DNA of 64,000 nucleotides, taken from positions 22,501 through 86,500 of the forward strand of contig ADNK01000135.1 in assembly GCA_000320545.1 (NCBI GenBank), read 5' to 3'. The stretch comes from Bigelowiella natans CCMP2755. Lineage: Eukaryota; Cercozoa; Chlorarachniophyceae. Position 1 is the first letter of the stretch. Each line of letters starts with the position of its first letter. Shown here piece by piece: positions 36,001 to 47,636 of the stretch. Both the position numbers and the translations under genes were made by a program. Below the pieces are notes generated by a model. The model did no database searches, had not been told where the DNA came from, and saw only the letters and a program-made list of their open reading frames with translations.

Positions 36001-38773
36001 TTTCTTTGCTTTTCATTGAATCCGTCACGCTTCATGAGGAATCGAAGTGTCGATAAGATGCAACGATAGTAGCAGGTTCCAGACCGCTGGATCGTCTCAT
36101 ACTCACCACAAAGATCGTCTTTGTCAGCGGCTTCCACAGCCTGTGCCAAAGGGCCGTTGGCAAGGTGAGGCAGGAGCACTTCGTACATTTGTTCAGAGTC
36201 GTTTTCCTTCTTGTGTGTGAGACGCAGTTTCCAGAAGAGGAACCATATGGCCGGGTCAAGAAACCTCTCTGCCTTAATTCCTTTGATAGTAATCGCAACC
36301 TGTGTTGGTGGGAGGGGAGAAGGAGAACAGGAAGTACTCTTATTATTGAGAATGAATGATGACACCGTCCCTTTAGTCTGTTCCTCTTTCGTATCAGATA
36401 CTTTTGATGTTGCTACCCACCTTATGCTTCTTTTTCGGGAACCACTTGTTGGTCGCGGGGTGGTATTCGACGCCTTGACCTGATAAGGTAGCCGTGCATG
36501 TTATTTGCCACGTATCAACAACGACTTGCACAAGTTTCAGGCTTTATACAAACGGAATAAACTCAGTTTTTTGCATGAGTCTATTTCCTTTCATAAATGA
36601 CAAAACCACCTGTGTTGATTACGCTGAAGTCGTAAGAGTCTTTGGTCTTCCACACCACGTGCATGATGGCGTGCCCACCACCCTTATCAGACCAACCGCT
36701 GCACACAGCACGCGCACATAAACACAAACACACACACACACACACACACACACAACACAATTTGTAGTGAGGAACACTGCCCATAGAGTGCCAGTGGTAC
36801 TTCTCAAGCACTGCAAACAGTTCTATTTTGTAAGTCATATCTACCCAGTTACAGCTAGCCTTTGGCCGTCCTTCATTTCCGTAAGTCTTCGTTGAAACTT
36901 CTTCACGAAATCTGGAACACATTTGTGATCCTGAAGAAACCAAAACCAGTGGTGATAAGAATAGATTCAATAGTACCCGACCGATTCGTTGCACTAGAGA
37001 TAAAAATAAGGAACCAAAAAGTACAAGAGTGGTAGAAGAAGAAGAAGAAGAAGAAGAAGAAGAAGAAGAAGAAGAAGATGTGTATATTCATATTCGTGTA
37101 ACCCTACCGAGACAGCATCTTTCTCGGCGTCAATTTCGGAGGCTAGTACCAGATCGGAGACAATTCGCTCAACCTGATGGTACATTTGTGAGACATTTAA
37201 TGCTTACACTAGATCTATGCTTTCGATTCGATCGCCTCTCTGTTCGGAAGTATTTACGAGCAGCTGTGCCACAACGCAATTTAGAATGATTGTTACCTTT
37301 TGCAGGTCCTCCTTTTCCATGAGAGAGAGCTGGCCTTTTCGTTCTTTAACAAGATCGCGAATGATCTTAGCGAGGGTGCGGATGCTTGGGGCTGTTTGCC
37401 CCCCCTCTAAGTCTGTGTTCTGGATATGAGGATCCCCGAATTCCCCTGCGAACGCACCATTTCGCCATATCGCACCAAGAAAATCCTTCCCAGGTCTATA
37501 TGGATATCATTTAAATACTTAGTCATCAAGGAGACCGCCTTATAATACAATGAAAATTATGAGACGCATCTTGAGGAAGCGCAGTTTGAGGAGTAGGTAT
37601 ACATAGAGAATAATAGTCAAAAGCACTCCAAAGTTACAAGATGGTTGCTTGTAGAAAATAGATAGACAACGTTTCATCGAATGAATGGAGTATCTTACTT
37701 GCAGCAAGATGAAAGCTGCTCATGCCTGGGCATAGTTCAGTATGATTGCCTCGGTAAGGCGAGTGCAATAGCAGCTCTTCCGAGGTGTTTATTGGGAGCT
37801 ACAGATTCTTTTAAGTAATTTGTCTGTGTGGAAGGAGAACGTGATTCGGGTGACGACGCAAAGCAGACACGGAAAAATGATAACTTCTATTGCAGTAAAT
37901 AATTGATATGGTAATTTAATAGGTCTACTGCAATGCAGCCCTTAGTAGGTGAGATTCGACTGAGGAGATACTTTTTTCATTCGAATGCTTCTTTTTCTAC
38001 CGACGGCGTCTCTCTCACATTAATATCACCAATCGGAGTACCATCGTCCGAATCCCTCCAAAAATGTCATATGTATGTATACACTCGATAAATTGATGGA
38101 GGGTGGAGGAAGGAAAAGGGGCTAACCGGAGGAAGGAAGAGGGGTAATAAGATATCCCCACTCTACTGGATCTATCCTGGAATCTGCGTAGATTTCGAGA
38201 AGCCATTTTGCATGCGGTTTAGCTGTGTATTTCCATTGTCGCAGCACTAAAATACATGCCTTTTTTGCGAAAAGTTTTCAGTACCTGGGTCATATAAGCA
38301 AATTGGTCCCCATTCACGACCTGCGACAAAGCACCGAAGAACCTAAATGCTGCAGTTTTTGTAGTTCGGAACTTCGAATTCCAACATTCTTGCACAATCG
38401 GTTCCTCTCTGGGAACCCCTACCCAGACCTGCTGTGTGTGCACAACAGCCTTTTCCACAGATCGAGACTATCCTTCCTTGTTCTCGTCTGTTGGCGTCGT
38501 TTGTAACAATTATTTATTTCTTATCCAGCGTCTGTCTGAACTGGCAGTCGTAATAAATTATCTGGCAATCCCCCTCATCGCCGTGATTCCTTCGAGTAGT
38601 ACCTCCCTCCGAGAGGTTGCGAGAAAGACACGCTGTCCTCCAAGAATTTTCCATCACTGATTTTTAGCGATGTGGCAAGATGTCCATCGTCTACAGTATA
38701 AAGGAAATATATGTTGCAGTTCTTTCATCCGGCGCAGATCTTGCCTGACAATCTGCACAACGGCATTTCTCAT
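19254..38773 (-). CDS. Giant DUF3638/DUF3645-family protein with Ubl, EF-hand and SPRY domains
   Basis: Well-supported in-phase exons: 36845-36930, 36610-36698, 36421-36479, 33077-36299, 32761-32950, 31597-32532 and 19254-31470 (4,071 residues alone). Upstream coding exons are clear at 37108-37202, 37297-37495, 37699-37798 and 38285-38467, and a likely first ATG is at 38773, but their joins are unresolved. N-terminal landmarks are GGGWSDKGGGHAIMHVVW and QRSGTCYYRC. A CUB-like segment (LVIPADSFVVHFHSD, then DWGF) follows. In the last exon: a P-loop-like MGAGKTSVVSPM (residue ~1403), LLDEVDLILHP (~1565), GFSGTPSDLLP (~2013), FYDQVHTTGMDIKQ (~2145), a ubiquitin-like domain (~2475-2532), two EF-hands (FDANGDGWLSREE and ADSSQDGYLNYRE, ~3115-3182), three SPRY domains (~3259-3872) and a C-terminal coiled coil. 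The core is a helicase-like NTPase fold of uncertain activity. It is sometimes linked to ubiquitin biology, which the Ubl would fit (inference). Confidence 0.83.
32731..32760. repeat. (CTA)n microsatellite at a splice donor
   Basis: About ten CTA units; read on the minus strand it is (TAG)n starting exactly at the donor after exon 32761-32950 of the giant gene. Confidence 0.95.
32968..33015. repeat. (ATG)n microsatellite in a giant-gene intron
   Basis: ATG-unit array within intron 32951-33076. Open-frame calls that read it as poly-Met or poly-Ser are intron read-through. Confidence 0.95.
36729..36754. repeat. (CA)n microsatellite in a giant-gene intron
   Basis: Within intron 36699-36844, just upstream (minus strand) of the acceptor GTGTGCAG. 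Confidence 0.95.
37034..37078. repeat. (GAA)n microsatellite in a giant-gene intron
   Basis: About fourteen GAA units; on the minus strand this is a long (TTC)n pyrimidine tract inside intron 36931-37107. Confidence 0.95.
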
Positions 38774-38849
38774 GATGATGTCCGTCACAATATCGAGGAA
38801 AGAGGAGGCATTGGGAAATAGAAGGAGAGAATTTGGGGCGAAAGTTCAT
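38774..38849. promoter_or_regulatory. Very short divergent spacer: giant gene / mitochondrial carrier
   Basis: The likely first ATG of the giant gene (38773, minus) and the first in-frame ATG of the carrier (38850, plus) are only 76 bp apart, so the two genes would share a compact bidirectional promoter and their leaders may overlap. Both starts are inferred from open frames, not from transcripts. Confidence 0.4.
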
Positions 38850-40686
38850 ATGACTAGGCTAAGAGGGGGACTTTCGATGAGCGATGTGAAACTCCCGACT
38901 CTACCGCGCTTCTCTCGTCCAAGTATGCTCGCTTCTACCTTTTGGCATTTGAAAGCATTTCCCCGTATTCTCGCTTCCTCCCACTCGCTTTTGCTTTGTA
39001 TTTATTCTGTGTGAAATGTATATAGTTATAACAAACCGAAACTACCATGAAGCTATGCCATGATATTACTTCATCTCTCACCATAATCGGCCACAAAAAC
39101 TCTCATTTGATTGATTTCGTCCTCCTGTTCAGGGTTGAACTTCACATCGCCGAGGCTTCTCGATGCTGTAGCTGGAACTGTCGCAGGTAGGCACCATAGA
39201 TAATATAACCGCAGTTACATAGGTCAGCAAATTTGTTTCTAAAAGGTGCAGTATCCTCGACGGTAACATGTCCCTTGGATGTTTTGAAGACTAGATTGCA
39301 AGTTCAAAGTCGCCAGTTCAGTGGTAAGAATAAATGTATGCTAATCTTGGTATTATACGAGAGATAAGGCGAGAATTTGAGAAGATTACACTCTTTAAAA
39401 TTCTCATTTTCCAAGGTAACGTGGGTATTATTCACGGAGTCACGCGAATAGTGGAGAAGGAAGGGGTTCGCGGCCTTTATACTGGAATCAGGTTTGGCAT
39501 TAGGAAATATCAAATTGATTTTCAATTGCCATATTAGGTATTTAATTTTCAGGCCAACAATTATCGCGCTTCTACCCAATTGGGCAGCATACTTCCCTGT
39601 GTACACCGCTGCAAAGTCTTACTTATCCGAAAAAATGCCGGATCGTCCTTCAGGTTTATCACGATTCTAATTCTCTACAACGAGGAAAAGAGTTCATGTT
39701 GGGATGTCCGTATTTTTGGCCTATATTACTTTAGCTGTCAACTCCCTCGCAGCTTTGACCGGAGGCGCTGCAGCACTTGCAGCTTCAAATCCGTTTTGGG
39801 TAGCGAAGACGCGCCTGCAGACACAGGTTCTAGCTCTGTCCATAGCGAAGAATGCTAAGGGGGTGCCCTACAAAGGCCCATTCGACTGCATAACCAGGTA
39901 TGTTCATAAAACAATATTTATGTTTTTCATTGCATCGCGAACTGAAACTTATTTTATGTGAACTTACGAGGATTGCCCGTGAAGAAGGGTTTGGGGGACT
40001 ATACAGTGGCGTCGCTGCCTCCGTAACTTCGATTTATGCTGATCGACATTCCTTGTCTAATCGTTTCCATATTAATTTTAAGATTTTTGGCCTGGCGCAC
40101 GTCGCCATTCAGTTCCCTGTATATGAGTTATTAAAGCAAAAGTTTGGTGAATGTGATGGTACATACTCAATTACTGCCTTTCCCAATACACTTTCAATTG
40201 ATCAAACTATATTTTTAGTGTCATCCTCCTCGCAAGATGGGCGCTTCTCCTCGATGCGACATCAGATCTCGTCTCTAATGACAGCTTCTGCATTGTCCAA
40301 GCTGGTCGCAAGCACGTGTACCTATCCCCATGAAGTTGTTCGATCACAGATGCAGGTATTATTGTTCATCGGATGGTAACACTGCTCACTAAAAGAACTA
40401 GTTTGGATGAATGAGAGTTTCAACTTCCCTCCACCTCCACCTTACTGCGATAGGTTGCTGGGATCAGTGGCTTTGGCGGTCTTGGGCGGGCATGCAAGCG
40501 TGTGTTTATGGAAGACGGGTTGGCAGGATTTTACCGGGGGTGATATTAGTCGTAGATAAATGCAGTAGTTTTATAGCATTATTCATCAACCAAACCTAAT
40601 TCTTCAGATACACGATCAACCTGGTTCGGACTATACCAACTGCAGCTGTCACTTTACCTACGTATGAGGTTTTCACGAACATATAG
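38850..40686 (+). CDS. Mitochondrial carrier family protein, NAD+/pyrimidine-nucleotide/folate carrier subgroup
   Basis: Ten in-phase exons: 38850-38922, 39133-39186, 39245-39323, 39416-39491, 39553-39653, 39753-39897, 39971-40022, 40083-40158, 40237-40355, 40454-40539, then a terminal exon 40608-40686. The three carrier repeats are present with signature motifs CPLDVLKTRLQVQ, NPFWVAKTRLQTQ and YPHEVVRSQMQ. The Trp after Pro in the second motif, together with PTIIALLPNWAAYFPVY and HVAIQFPVYELLK, is typical of the NDT/SLC25A32/A33/A36 branch, which moves NAD+, pyrimidine nucleotides or folate across the inner mitochondrial (or plastid) membrane. The third repeat ends TIPTAAVTLPTYEVF. The substrate cannot be decided from motifs. 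An alternative start is Met at 38877. Confidence 0.92.
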
Positions 40687-42242
40687 ATACTGCATGAACA
40701 AATACAACACATTCCATGGCATGTGCGCGTCAGTCGCTAGCATTGCTAATGATGAAAAATTAATCACAATGTCCACATTCAATATGCAACTAAATTTGCA
40801 AATATCAGTTGGTTCGTGGTGGACTAGAGAATCTTGCTGTTGCCCTCGCCGGTGATGATCAGCCTTCAGCTTAGTCAATCGACGTAGGGGAAAATCTGTG
40901 ATGGTTTCACCGTCACACTCAGCTATGTTGCAACATGATGAACTCTAGCAGATGTGTTGTTAGTTGAGGGTGACTCCTCTGTTCACTTTCGTAAGTTTCG
41001 CAAAGCTTGACGAAATGGACAATCACATGTGGTGGCATGCAATTGGCATTGAGATCACCATTGAATGAATTCAATTCTCATTGCATCCGTCTCGCATGCA
41101 GCATGGTGCCGCCCATTCTGGCATTGTGCGCGGCGACGTCTAGACGTGTGGTTGAACAATTGAACAAAGCTAGAAAGTGTCGAAAGTGATGAAGGCTTCA
41201 GTTTTTGCACACCCAGCTAGCCAGAGCGCAGAGCGTGCGTGCGGTGCAGTGCTGCTAGCTAGCTAGACATCGCCGAGCTCGTGAAGTCAGATGCGCTGCC
41301 TTTGTTTGTTTCACAGTTGTTGTGTAGTTACAGCGATTGAGTGATTCACTCATTTTGATTCGTGTCAGTTTCGAAATTCCGACGACAAGTTGTTCACTTC
41401 TGGACCTGCTAGCTCTAGAGCTTGTGCTGCGATGTCAGCGTGCCATGCTAGCATGCGCCTGAAACAACGCTGTAATGTTGCACAAGCCAGCTGATCCAGC
41501 AAAATAGAGAGCGCGCACTCACTCTGCAAACTTCTTGTGGGGATCGATCGACTTCTCGCAAAGCGCCTGTTTTGGGGGTCTCAATCCGTTGGCCTGGGAA
41601 ATTGATTGGCTCATGATTGATTCGAGAAGTGACGACTCATGAATGATCAAATGAATAAATGAATGAAGGAAGGGAGGAAGGAAGGGAGGAAGGAAGATCT
41701 TCGACGAGGAGACTGCTGTCGAACCTCTCAGCACGTGTTCGAATCCGAAACGAAGAAAGCGAGTACGCTTCATCAAACGGCTCCACAACTTGAGACATTC
41801 GAGGAACAAAACCTCAAGCTGATTCTAGTTGCGACATACAAAATACTCAGTTTAATTATTTTATCGTCGTATGTTTTTTTCCGTCGAGCCGATCTCAGCG
41901 CTGAAACGTAGAAGAGGATGCTCCTGCCGGAAGTAGCAGTATCTAGTGCAAACACTCCTGAGCTCGAGTTAGGAGTTTGCCAACTCACAAAGACGCCCAG
42001 TCCACCGCGGCAAGTAGGGGGGGGGGGGAGGATGAAACCTGCTTGTCCAGATAAAGGTTCCGTAATTTGACGTCTCATTTTGAATGATTTGATAAAATTG
42101 AGCATGAATCGTGCTCTGCTAATGGGAGGGGCGCCTTTTGCAGTAAGCACTGATCGGTAGTGGCAACTATTACACAGGTTTAGCTTCATCTTCGCCGGCA
42201 AGAAAGTGTGAGCCAAGAGAAAATCGGCGAGTACAGCGTCAG
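40687..42242. other. Palindrome-rich block and candidate upstream exons
   Basis: 40700-41520 carries the block signature (GCTAGCTAGCTAGAC at 41260-41270, GACGTCTAGACGTG, CCATGCTAGCATGCG) and a partial dispersed element at 41045-41100. GGAA/GGGA runs occur at 41665-41697 and a 12-bp G run at about 42017. From 41700 to 42240 both strands hold longish frames. The plus-strand frame around LETFEEQNLKLILVATYK could be an upstream exon of the next gene; I cannot confirm it. Confidence 0.45.
41045..41100 (+). repeat. Diverged copy of the dispersed ~54-nt element
   Basis: GATCACCATTGAATGAATTC followed by GCATCCGTCTCGCATG matches both ends of the element core (ATGACCATTGAA ... CATCCGTCTCACATG). The middle is shortened. 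Confidence 0.6.
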
Positions 42243-43094
42243 AAACTCGAGGCAGACTTTGCACGTCTAGCGAAGGCTTGCGTAGAAAGTGTCACGAAGT
42301 TGGTATCCCCGGCATCAGATGCAGTAGTGGGAGAAAAATGTAATATTACAAAAATTTACTGCATGCTGATTTTCGTTCCCGTATCCAACCGAGGAATATA
42401 ATTGTGTTTGCGATGTTCGTTCGTTGTCGGGATGAATTTCTCCTCCAACAAATAACAAAGAGAGAGACGGCGAGTGGTAGCCTAGCTTGTGGTGACTAGC
42501 CATGAAAACTGGTACGCAATTTTGTGATGTTGTTAATATAATCTCAACCAGAATTCGGAACGATAGTCTAATTAATTCGTAAAATCCTCTCCTATATTCA
42601 ATGGATACTCAAACTTAGGTGAAATAAAGAGCGATGATGAACAAAGTAAAGGGCCAAAAGTGGAATATTGCAAGGGTGATGCTGGTGGTCTTGTAATTGC
42701 TTCTACATTCAACATTCAAACTGAGCTAGTTGGGTTGGTGCGGGAGATGTCCGACGCTTATAAGAAGTACCCACTCCTCTGCAAGGTTACTAGAAGAGGA
42801 TTTGCTTTAGTCTTTGATTTTAACACTCTGAATGATGGTAGCGTGATTACAATATGTTGGACTTAAAATAATATTGCATACTACCAATTCACCCAGCGAG
42901 GAACGAGCGCCGAAGATGAAGCAGCTGACGATAGTAAAAACTATAAGAACACAAAAAAACGGAAAAAACATCGGCCAAAAAAGCATCAGATAAAAAGTGC
43001 CATGAAAATGAAGAGGAAAAAGAAATGTAGTGGGGAGGACGCTGGAGATTTAAAGCAGCATCTCAACGACAGGTGTAGTGTTAAACTTTCATAA
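42243..43094 (+). CDS. Small protein with thioredoxin-like look and Lys-rich tail (5' end uncertain)
   Basis: Three exons join in phase: 42243-42339, 42619-42842 and 42897-43094. An alternative first exon at 42502-42511 (ATG AAA ACT G) also splices in phase to 42619 and would give a 143-residue protein. The middle exon (VEYCKGDAGGLVIASTFNIQ, then VREMSDAYKKYPLLCKVTRR and GFALVFDF) faintly resembles the Rdx family (SelW/SelH/SelT) fold, but the CxxC/U redox pair is absent (CKGD). The last exon is extremely basic (KKRKKHRPKKHQ, MKMKRKKK), suggesting a nucleolar or nucleic-acid-binding tail. Function is unknown; the family hint is weak. It is convergent with CHMP2. Confidence 0.5.
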
Positions 43095-44174
43095 TCACCT
43101 CACTGAAAGCTAAGCAAATATAACTTGCAGTGAGTGTCATCGGTGTGTAGCAGTGGCCTACAATAAATCGACGAGGAGGCAAGTTGACAACCAACTAACT
43201 CGTTCCTCTATGCAATTTGAGTATATGTCCAGCCATTTTCGTCTGATATAACATTTCTTAACCTTATGTATTCTATTTATTCTATTAAGGACGTATTTTT
43301 TCTTATAGGATAGGATATGGTATGTCGGGTCAATTTAAAAAAGTCAAGATACATCCGTCAATATGGGGGTACATTATGTTTGAACCGTTCACACCCAAAT
43401 CCATCTTAAGCACTTTATCCTAATGTGGTAGGAAATCGCTCGTCGCTGGCCGTCCTAGGGGCACATGTGCAGAATTTCGAGTGGTAAATTATCTTCGGAA
43501 GTAGTCTTAAAAGTGCATAAATGAATTCTGATGCAAATTTCACAAAATTATTTTTTTGTACCTTCAGGTCAACGAAGCACTGACAAAAGGTTGGGAACGC
43601 AACAAGTTGATTAGATCTATATTAGAGTTTGTTTTCAACCCACACTATCAGGACTTATGACCCTTGACTAATGTTAATTCTGTTGGCGATTAGGGGAACT
43701 TGCGTCTGATTTAATATTCTACGTAGCTGACATTATGACTGCAGAGCCCAAACCAAGGTAGTAGATTGTTCGCTGCATACGCTACAGTAAATGCCATATG
43801 CAAGATAAACATGTTTCATATTTCATATTATAAATCTAATCTATCACATCTCTTTGACACTTGTATAGGTGCCGGAATTGTGTTTATTTGACCCGCGACG
43901 CCACTGTACTAAGCGATGATCTTCGATTTGATGGAAACTTTAGAAAGACAGCAAGGCGATAGCATCATTTGGCGCCGACTTAATTGTTATCAGCCCAGAC
44001 AGCGATCGTTGTAGTATAGCATGTGCAGTGAGTATGCATGTACCACCCGCGCATGCTAGCATGCACTTAACCATGCAGACTTTCATTTTGCCTGTAGAGT
44101 GGCGCACATGCGACGGCATAGCCTTATTCAAGCCTTGTCTGTAACGGTATGTACGATATGCATGTACATAATTA

Positions 44175-44320
44175 AGTGCTGTAGCCGCTGTTTGGCATAG
44201 CTACATTAGGATGACTGTTGAAAAGATTTAATCACTTCATTACATCCGTCTCACATGTACACGTGTGACTATTGAACAAATTTAATTGATTAATTACATC
44301 CGTCTTACATGTACATGTGT
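44175..44320 (+). repeat. Tandem copies of the dispersed ~54-nt element with hairpin
   Basis: A full copy (44175-44258) has the TGTAGC / GCTACA hairpin overlapping the start of the core CTACATTAGGATGACTGTTG, then ATTTAATCACTTCATTACAT and CCGTCTCACATGTAC. It is followed directly by a shorter second copy (44268-44320) with AATTACATCCGTCTTACATG. Confidence 0.85.
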
Positions 44321-44486
44321 GTTGAGCAGCCTGCTGGCGTGCGTACACGGAGAAACTAACTGCAGCGGGACACATATATCGTAGCGACTACGCGCAGACG
44401 CACATAGCCTATAGTGTGTCGCTGGGCACCATACATGAATTGCATTAGCTCTTATCGATAACATTTATATGAATATTACACACATA

Positions 44487-44488
<2 letters not shown>

Positions 44489-44552
<64 letters not shown>
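44489..44552. repeat. (TA)n then (GT)n microsatellite
   Basis: TA run to 44518, then GT run to 44552; intergenic, about 140 bp beyond the CHMP2 stop. Confidence 0.95.
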
Positions 44553-44556
<4 letters not shown>

Positions 44557-44691
44557 TTGAGAGAATATCTATCGTCACATGCGGTGCGGAATTCATATGC
44601 ATACTTCGTAAATGCACGATAGGAGCTAACATAAAGTATCTGTCATATCACTTTCTACGTGGTGATCTTGCACACATGCCCATTGTCAGAA

Positions 44692-45792
44692 CTAGAGATT
44701 CCCCATGCGATCCTCTAATTCTTTATCTCTATCTTTCGCTTTCACTTCGTCCTTCTTAGCTTTTTGACCTGGAGCATCAACCAATTGTTGATCGAGGGAT
44801 ATTTGTAACTCGTCCAAAACTTGATTGACAATCTGTTCACTCTCCTCCTCATCTTCAACGTCGTCGAAGACATCCTCCATTGCATCTTGCATCACCTAAT
44901 ATAGATGAAGATCAAATTCTACGCTCGATTGAGATTAGAGATGAAACTACCTCCTGCTTCATCTCCATTTTTTCATTTTCCTTAATGAAGTTTTGAATGG
45001 CTTTTTGCAGTTCTGGGAGCTTTATTTGTGCGTTCAACTTAGTCATAGCCTTACAAAGATTATTGTACAGTTAAAATCTTGGCAATAATATTTATCGAAA
45101 ATCGAATACCTTAGATACTTTCTTGATAGACTCCGACATGGTGTTGATGGATTGCACGGTCTGTAACAATGGGTTTTAGAAGATAATATACGAGTTTTCT
45201 TAAAATTTACCGTCATTGTTAGGCTAATAGCTCGAAGCTGTGCAGTAAGATTCAGAAATTTGGTTTGCTGTTTCCTAATCCTTACAAGGTCCTTCGCCAT
45301 AATCTTGACAGCACTCTGCGGATATATTCAGTCAGAGTACAATTGCGTGGAAGAATTTGAGTGTACCATCTGGTTTGCCTTGGCATCTTTCTTGATACTC
45401 TGTATAAGTTTCTTCTCTTCCTTTTTCAGACCGTTGATTTCCCTGTCCAATTGCCTGATGGACCTGTTAACTAGTCTTTTCTGCTCCCTTACTATTTCTG
45501 TGAATAAATGATATTGAAGGTCATGATGCAAGTTTATCCAAATTTCGATTTTTGAATCTTCCAGCATTTTCATATCAAGTTTCACTTCGATAATATATTT
45601 ATTACAGGTGTTCCATTTTTGTTGCAGAAACTTATATGTGTAAAGCACAAGCTATCGTTCCGAACTATATGATCCATTTAATACGAAGGGACTGTCGACC
45701 GCTCATTAAATTATATCCAAAGCCCACTTCCTCATAATCCAAAGCAGAATATTACCCTTGGCAGATTTTTTTTCTCCGAATACATTTCCCAT
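44692..45792 (-). CDS. CHMP2: ESCRT-III subunit CHMP2/Vps2
   Basis: Six in-phase exons: 45756-45792, 45367-45497, 45211-45315, 45110-45160, 44951-45049 and 44692-44895, giving 208 residues, the usual family length (about 220). ESCRT-III subunits polymerise on membranes for multivesicular-body sorting, abscission and membrane repair, and are remodelled by Vps4. The N-terminus has the basic helix hairpin (EIVREQKRLVNRSIRQLDRE), then the diagnostic MAKDLVRIRKQ segment. The C-terminal half is acidic (MQDAMEDVFDDVEDEEESEQ), followed by VLDELQISL and a terminal MIM1-type motif (ELEDRMGNL) that would bind the Vps4 MIT domain. It is divergent from PRP3. Confidence 0.93.
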
Positions 45793-46463
45793 CTTGTGTG
45801 TTGAAAGGAAGCAAGGTTTGGGTGGGCGAAGGAGGGTGTGAGTTCAGTAAATTTATTTCTTTCTATCCCGATGCTTGAAAATGTCACGAGAACATAATGG
45901 GTTATTACTATGAGACAAGATATTTACGAAGTCGCAAAATGAAAATTTTAGGTTGTACTTTTTTTGCATTACCCTTTCAAATGGGATGATTCGCAACCAT
46001 GAAGCTTGTCGTAAACTCTTTTCCCTCAACACATTGAGTGTTCGAGTAGATTGCGACAGATGTCCTGTGTCGAGATCTCTGTCATGGACGCAAAGGATAA
46101 ATCGTATAGATTTTTACATCGTTTCAAATAATAGTTGAAAACGCCGGGATTACTTAAAAATTTCTACGGCATTAAATTTCTAAGATACAATCTGGTCTGC
46201 GATGATGATAGCATTCAGCAGTAAGAGGCAATAACTCCAAAATAAAATTAAAATTTATCCGGAAAAGTTGCATACCAAAACAGAAAAAATAGGTTTCTAG
46301 TGAGGAAAAGTCGCATACCAATGCTCATGATATCAAAAACGACAACGCATGTATGTTGTCTCTTGAATTAAATGATCATGTATTGAAATATTTCCGGACA
46401 TATCGGGCCTAATTATAAGGCTTAGTTGAAACTTTTCCAGATTGCGTCTTACACAACAGCGGG
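45793..46463. promoter_or_regulatory. Divergent spacer between CHMP2 and PRP3
   Basis: 671 bp between head-to-head start codons. AT-rich, with no supported gene and none of the palindromic block words. Must hold the promoters of both genes (inference from position). Confidence 0.4.
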
Positions 46464-47046
46464 ATGGAGGCCAACCCGGGCCAGAAGCGCACCCGCGATG
46501 GGTAATCGCTTGTGTGTTTGATTTCTTTATAGATTGAGAGGCTGGGGGGATACAGTACCAGTAAAAAAATACGGATGTTTACTGAATTATCGTCAAATTT
46601 TAATGCTTTCTAACCAAAAAAATAAAAGCAGAGAGTGGGGACATCTTCATAAAAATCGAAAATTAACATGCATGTAAAAACCAGCGACCGAATCAGTACA
46701 CAGTGCACTCACTTACCAGAACTAAAAATCACTTGAATGATTACACTTATTGTATCAATCCTGCCGGTAGGGTCCCGAATGGGCAGAATGGAACATCTAA
46801 TGGCTCGACCTCTACTGATGCTGCTCCTAAAACAAGGAAGCGTCGTAGGTGTGTATTAGATGTATGATTGCCTTTTTAAGTCTACCTTTGTGTATATTTT
46901 GTAAAATATAACGGTCCTTATTGAATAAGTAATCTAATGGATTCGCATTCTCGTGTACCATGATTTAGATGGGGAGTTAAGCCAGAGCAGCCAGCTGCCC
47001 CTCCAGTGGCTCCTCTTGGAGTGCAACAAAAAGCTCAACAAGCAGG

Positions 47047-47105
<59 letters not shown>

Positions 47106-47556
47106 CTTGCACTATCAGATCTTATTCGACAACAAATTGCAGCCAGTTTAGCAAAGATAAACCTGCCGGTAAAGTAAATCTGAAGTAAAAGAAGTAATCG
47201 GTGCACTTTGATGACATAATGTCGTCCTCATTTTACAAGGGTATTGGAGGAGCCATTGGAGGTGGAATGGGAGGTGCAATTAGAGCACCGATGATGGGTG
47301 CGGGGATTCCAGGCATGGGTGGAATGGGAATAGGGGGAATGCGACCAACGCCAGGATTTGGAGCGGGGTCAAACTTCACTGCTGGGAAGCCTCCTTCTGG
47401 TTTCCACAATGTCAACAAGCCTGTAAGTTACAAAACTAAGTTTTATTCAGAACTATCATAATAATTTTCAATACTCGTGTCAGAAATGGGTTCCCTTGAG
47501 GCTTGACGCAAAGGGCCGCCAAATCGTACGTCCTAAATAAGAAAACACCGTCCCCA

Positions 47557-47636
<80 letters not shown>

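Larger units (their letters stand above)
43095..44691. other. Intergenic: featureless AT-rich stretch then palindrome-rich block
   Basis: 43095-43900 is AT-rich with no credible gene. 43940-44460 has block words (GCATGCTAGCATGC near 44050) and two tandem copies of the dispersed element. A TA/GT microsatellite lies at 44489-44552. It separates two convergent genes. Confidence 0.55.

Noticed and set aside
36780-36840. Short open stretch on the minus strand (LEKYHWHSMGSVPHYKL) between two giant-gene exons
   Set aside because: The exons on either side (VTG|GGWSD) join in phase without it and rebuild a conserved family motif, so it is treated as intron.
41735-41755. GTTCGAATCC, a perfect tRNA B-box-like word
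   Set aside because: The flanking bases do not form a T stem or an acceptor stem, and no A box or anticodon arm lies upstream at the right distance.
41773-42264. 163-codon minus-strand frame as a gene
   Set aside because: Composition is not convincing, and the opposite strand over 42243-42339 fits in phase with a downstream gene.
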